Below, piece by piece: positions 62,165 through 64,000 of a stretch of DNA of 64,000 nucleotides. Positions within the stretch are counted from its first letter, which is position 1. The number at the start of each line of letters is the position of its first letter. Under the pieces are notes generated by a model that was not told the origin of the DNA, made no database searches, and saw only the letters and a program-made list of their open reading frames with translations. The stretch covers positions 1-64,000 of the forward strand of contig JAJYRD010000021.1 of assembly GCA_021794275.1 (NCBI GenBank), read 5' to 3'. A program made the position numbers and the translations under genes. This DNA is from Pseudomonadota bacterium. Lineage in GTDB: Bacteria; Pseudomonadota; Gammaproteobacteria; Acidiferrobacterales; Acidiferrobacteraceae.

Positions 62165-62208
62165 GCGCGCGGTCCCGTGGGGGATGCATGCCCCACGGGA
62201 CCGCGCGC
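62165..62208. terminator. Perfect 18-bp hairpin between convergent genes
   Basis: An 18-base arm (62165-62182) is perfectly complementary to 62191-62208 around the loop GATGCATG. It separates panD (+) from the transporter gene (-), 8 bases from the latter's stop. It lacks a T run but is stable enough to act as a two-way transcription or processing barrier. Confidence 0.5.
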
Positions 62209-62215
62209 AGGCGCC

Positions 62216-63709
62216 TTACATGAGATCGATAGGCTCGCCGTGGTCGAGCGGGGTCTTGTGGGCTTGGTCTTTCTTGGCCGCGGACAGGAGGCCCGCCACG
62301 ATATTGATCACAAGCAGAGTGATCATGACTGGCGCGAAGCCGTGCAGAAAGGCCTCCTTGCGCAGCGCAACCGGCAGATCCTTGAAGATCGTCACTTTAT
62401 ACCCGTGGTCAAGGATGTACTGGTGCTCGAGAGACGTGAAGATTACGCCCGAGATGTCCACCCCAAAGATGAGTCCAAGTGCCCGCATCATGTTCAGGAT
62501 GCCGCCCGCGACGCCCAAGCGCTCCCTGGGAACGGAGCCCATGATGGCCGAATTGTTAGGCGGGGTGAAGAGCCCCATGCCGACCCCGAGCACAACGAGT
62601 TCGCCTATCAGGACGGCTATATTCGGGGAGCGCCCCGTGAAGATCAAAAGCAAGGTGGCGAGCGCGCATACGGCCATGCCCCACATGGTCATGACCCGGG
62701 ATCCGTACTTGTCGGATATGTGGCCGGCGAACGGGGCCACGATGGCCATGGCGAGCGGGATGGGCGTGAGGATCGAGCCTGTCACGGCCGGATTGTAGCC
62801 GGCGATCTTTTCGAGATAGAAGGGCATCAAAAAGAGTACGGCGAACAGAACATAATAGGACAAGAGGCCGGTGAGATTGCCGGCCCAGAAGGCGTAGCGC
62901 TTGAAGAGCGTGAGATCGATCATCGGGTGCTCGACACGGGCCTCCGTGATTAGGAAGGCCACGAGCAGGACCGCGCTCAGCGCGAAGTAGGTGAGAATGA
63001 TGGGCGCAGTCCAGCCAATGTGCTCACCCTCGTTCACTGCGAGTACGAGAAAGGCGAGTCCGGTGGCGAAGAGCGTGGTGCCAAGGTAATCGATCTTCTC
63101 GCGCTTATCCGAACGTTCAGCCGCAGGCAGACAGTAGAGGGCGGCGAAGGTGCCCAGGATGCCGATGGGTACGTTGACATAGAAGATCGCCCGCCAGCTC
63201 ACTATCGAGATGAGGATACCGCCGACGAAGGGACCGATCGACATGGCGACCGCCTGCACGGCGCCCTGGATGCCGATCGCACGCCCTCGCTCCTTGGCCG
63301 GGAAGGCCGCGGTGATGAGTGCAACCGAGTTGGCCTGCAGGAGGCCCGCACCGATCGCTTGCAGGATACGCGCGCCGATCAGGAAGCCAGCCGACGAGGC
63401 GAGTCCGCAGAAGGCGGAGCCGACCGTGAAGACCACGAAGCCTGTGTTGTACATCTTGGTGCGGCCGAAGATGTCGGCGAGTCGCCCAAAGAGCGGGAGG
63501 AATATCGTGAGGGTGAGCATATAGGCCATCGCCACCCACTCGATGACCGCCATATTGACCTTGAAGTCCCCTTGCAGGGTCGGTAGGGCGACATTCACGA
63601 TGCTCACGTCCAGGGCCGACATGGAGGCCCCGATCAGAACCGTGATGAGAATGAACCAACGCCATTTCGGATGCGAACTGATATAGGGGTGGGGAAACCG
63701 AGATTCCAC
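62216..63709 (-). CDS. MFS efflux transporter, DHA2 (EmrB/QacA) family
   Basis: A 497-residue inner-membrane transporter with about 14 hydrophobic segments, starting at a GTG with AGGA seven bases upstream. Motif D1 LDVSIVNVALPTLQG is near residue 33, motif A GRLADIFGRTKM near 75, and motif C-like GAVQAVAMSIGPFVGGILI near 150. Such proteins export drugs or toxic compounds by proton antiport, often with an EmrA-type partner; no partner gene is visible here. The substrate is unknown. No regulator gene is seen within the 290 bases remaining in the window. Confidence 0.9.
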   Translation of the reverse strand: MESRFPHPYISSHPKWRWFILITVLIGASMSALDVSIVNVALPTLQGDFKVNMAVIEWVAMAYMLTLTIFLPLFGRLADIFGRTKMYNTGFVVFTVGSAFCGLASSAGFLIGARILQAIGAGLLQANSVALITAAFPAKERGRAIGIQGAVQAVAMSIGPFVGGILISIVSWRAIFYVNVPIGILGTFAALYCLPAAERSDKREKIDYLGTTLFATGLAFLVLAVNEGEHIGWTAPIILTYFALSAVLLVAFLITEARVEHPMIDLTLFKRYAFWAGNLTGLLSYYVLFAVLFLMPFYLEKIAGYNPAVTGSILTPIPLAMAIVAPFAGHISDKYGSRVMTMWGMAVCALATLLLIFTGRSPNIAVLIGELVVLGVGMGLFTPPNNSAIMGSVPRERLGVAGGILNMMRALGLIFGVDISGVIFTSLEHQYILDHGYKVTIFKDLPVALRKEAFLHGFAPVMITLLVINIVAGLLSAAKKDQAHKTPLDHGEPIDLM

Positions 63710-64000
63710 GTAATGGTCCTCTCAAAGTCGGGGCCACAGGACGCCTTCGGCGCGCCTAGCAGCGAACCATAGCTTACGCCCGAGTCCAGCCAACGGAGTC
63801 AGGTCCACCTATCCGCTGAATTCACGCCCGGGCTACTCGTCGTCCCTTATCGGATGGCGTCTCGAACAAAGGGTTCGATGGGATCGCAAAAAGGCGACGA
63901 TTGGGTTCCGTAGTATACGCTCGGCCCTGGGGTGGCGCTACTGATTTTCAGCATAAACTGATATACCGAAAGAGAGGGGTCGCCTGCCGCCGCGCGGGAT
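63710..64000. other. Window end, no gene recognised
   Basis: Only the upstream region of the transporter is present. No reading frame, RNA or strong repeat could be supported before the sequence ends. Confidence 0.45.

Overview
This is a GC-rich chromosomal window from a gammaproteobacterium. The order pcnB-folK-(deoxynucleoside kinase)-panB-panC-panD, the ftsK-lolA-rarA string, mfd/CarD and carD-ispD-ispF all fit that class. Several sulfur-handling genes and a large exopolysaccharide (EPS) locus suggest a sulfur- or iron-oxidising, biofilm-forming lineage (Acidiferrobacter-like is my guess; nothing in the window proves it). There is one tRNA, no rRNA and no CRISPR array.

Layout. 0-2 kb: methylthioinosine phosphorylase, a CsiV-type secreted protein and peptide deformylase. 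2-12 kb: an accessory stretch in which sulfur genes alternate with decayed insertion sequences. The sulfur genes are an SQR-like flavoprotein, an exported DsrE-like protein, and a minus-strand set tauE - transsulfuration enzyme - cysteine desulfurase - ArsR/rhodanese regulator with an AT-rich palindrome at its head. The IS pieces resemble ISL3, IS256, IS1182, IS630 and IS605/tnpB. 11.2-14.9 kb: two cyclic-di-GMP genes, the first preceded by an extraordinary C14/G26 homopolymer tract, then a small DsrE/SaoD-like protein. 15-27.5 kb: housekeeping genes (mfd, carD, ispD, ispF, Smr protein, trxB, ald, ftsK, lolA, rarA).

27.7-50.8 kb is a single-direction run of 20 genes for a Wzx/Wzy-type exopolysaccharide. 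It holds a priming sugar transferase, export lipoprotein, chain-length protein, kinase-like protein, outer-membrane barrel, ATPase, amidotransferase, AMP-ligase plus acyl carrier protein, NAD-synthetase-like ligase, two acyltransferases, flippase, polymerase/ligase, four glycosyltransferases, a polysaccharide deacetylase and a secreted DUF4091 protein. The first half has the gene content of exosortase-A (XrtA/PEP-CTERM) EPS loci, yet no exosortase and no PEP-CTERM protein is present. Nucleotide-sugar genes (two epimerases and a UDP-sugar dehydrogenase) follow at 51.8-55.3 kb and probably supply uronic-acid donors.

55.5-63.7 kb: a CnoX-type thioredoxin, tRNA-Glu(CUC), a second internally deleted tnpB, the pcnB-folK-kinase-panBCD block (RNA polyadenylation, folate and pantothenate synthesis) and a DHA2-type efflux transporter.

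Most worth a second look: the C14/G26 tract in front of the EAL gene (a possible phase switch), the exosortase-less EPS locus with a kinase lacking its Walker A lysine and an ATP-dependent ligase/ACP module, and the sulfur operon with its candidate operator.
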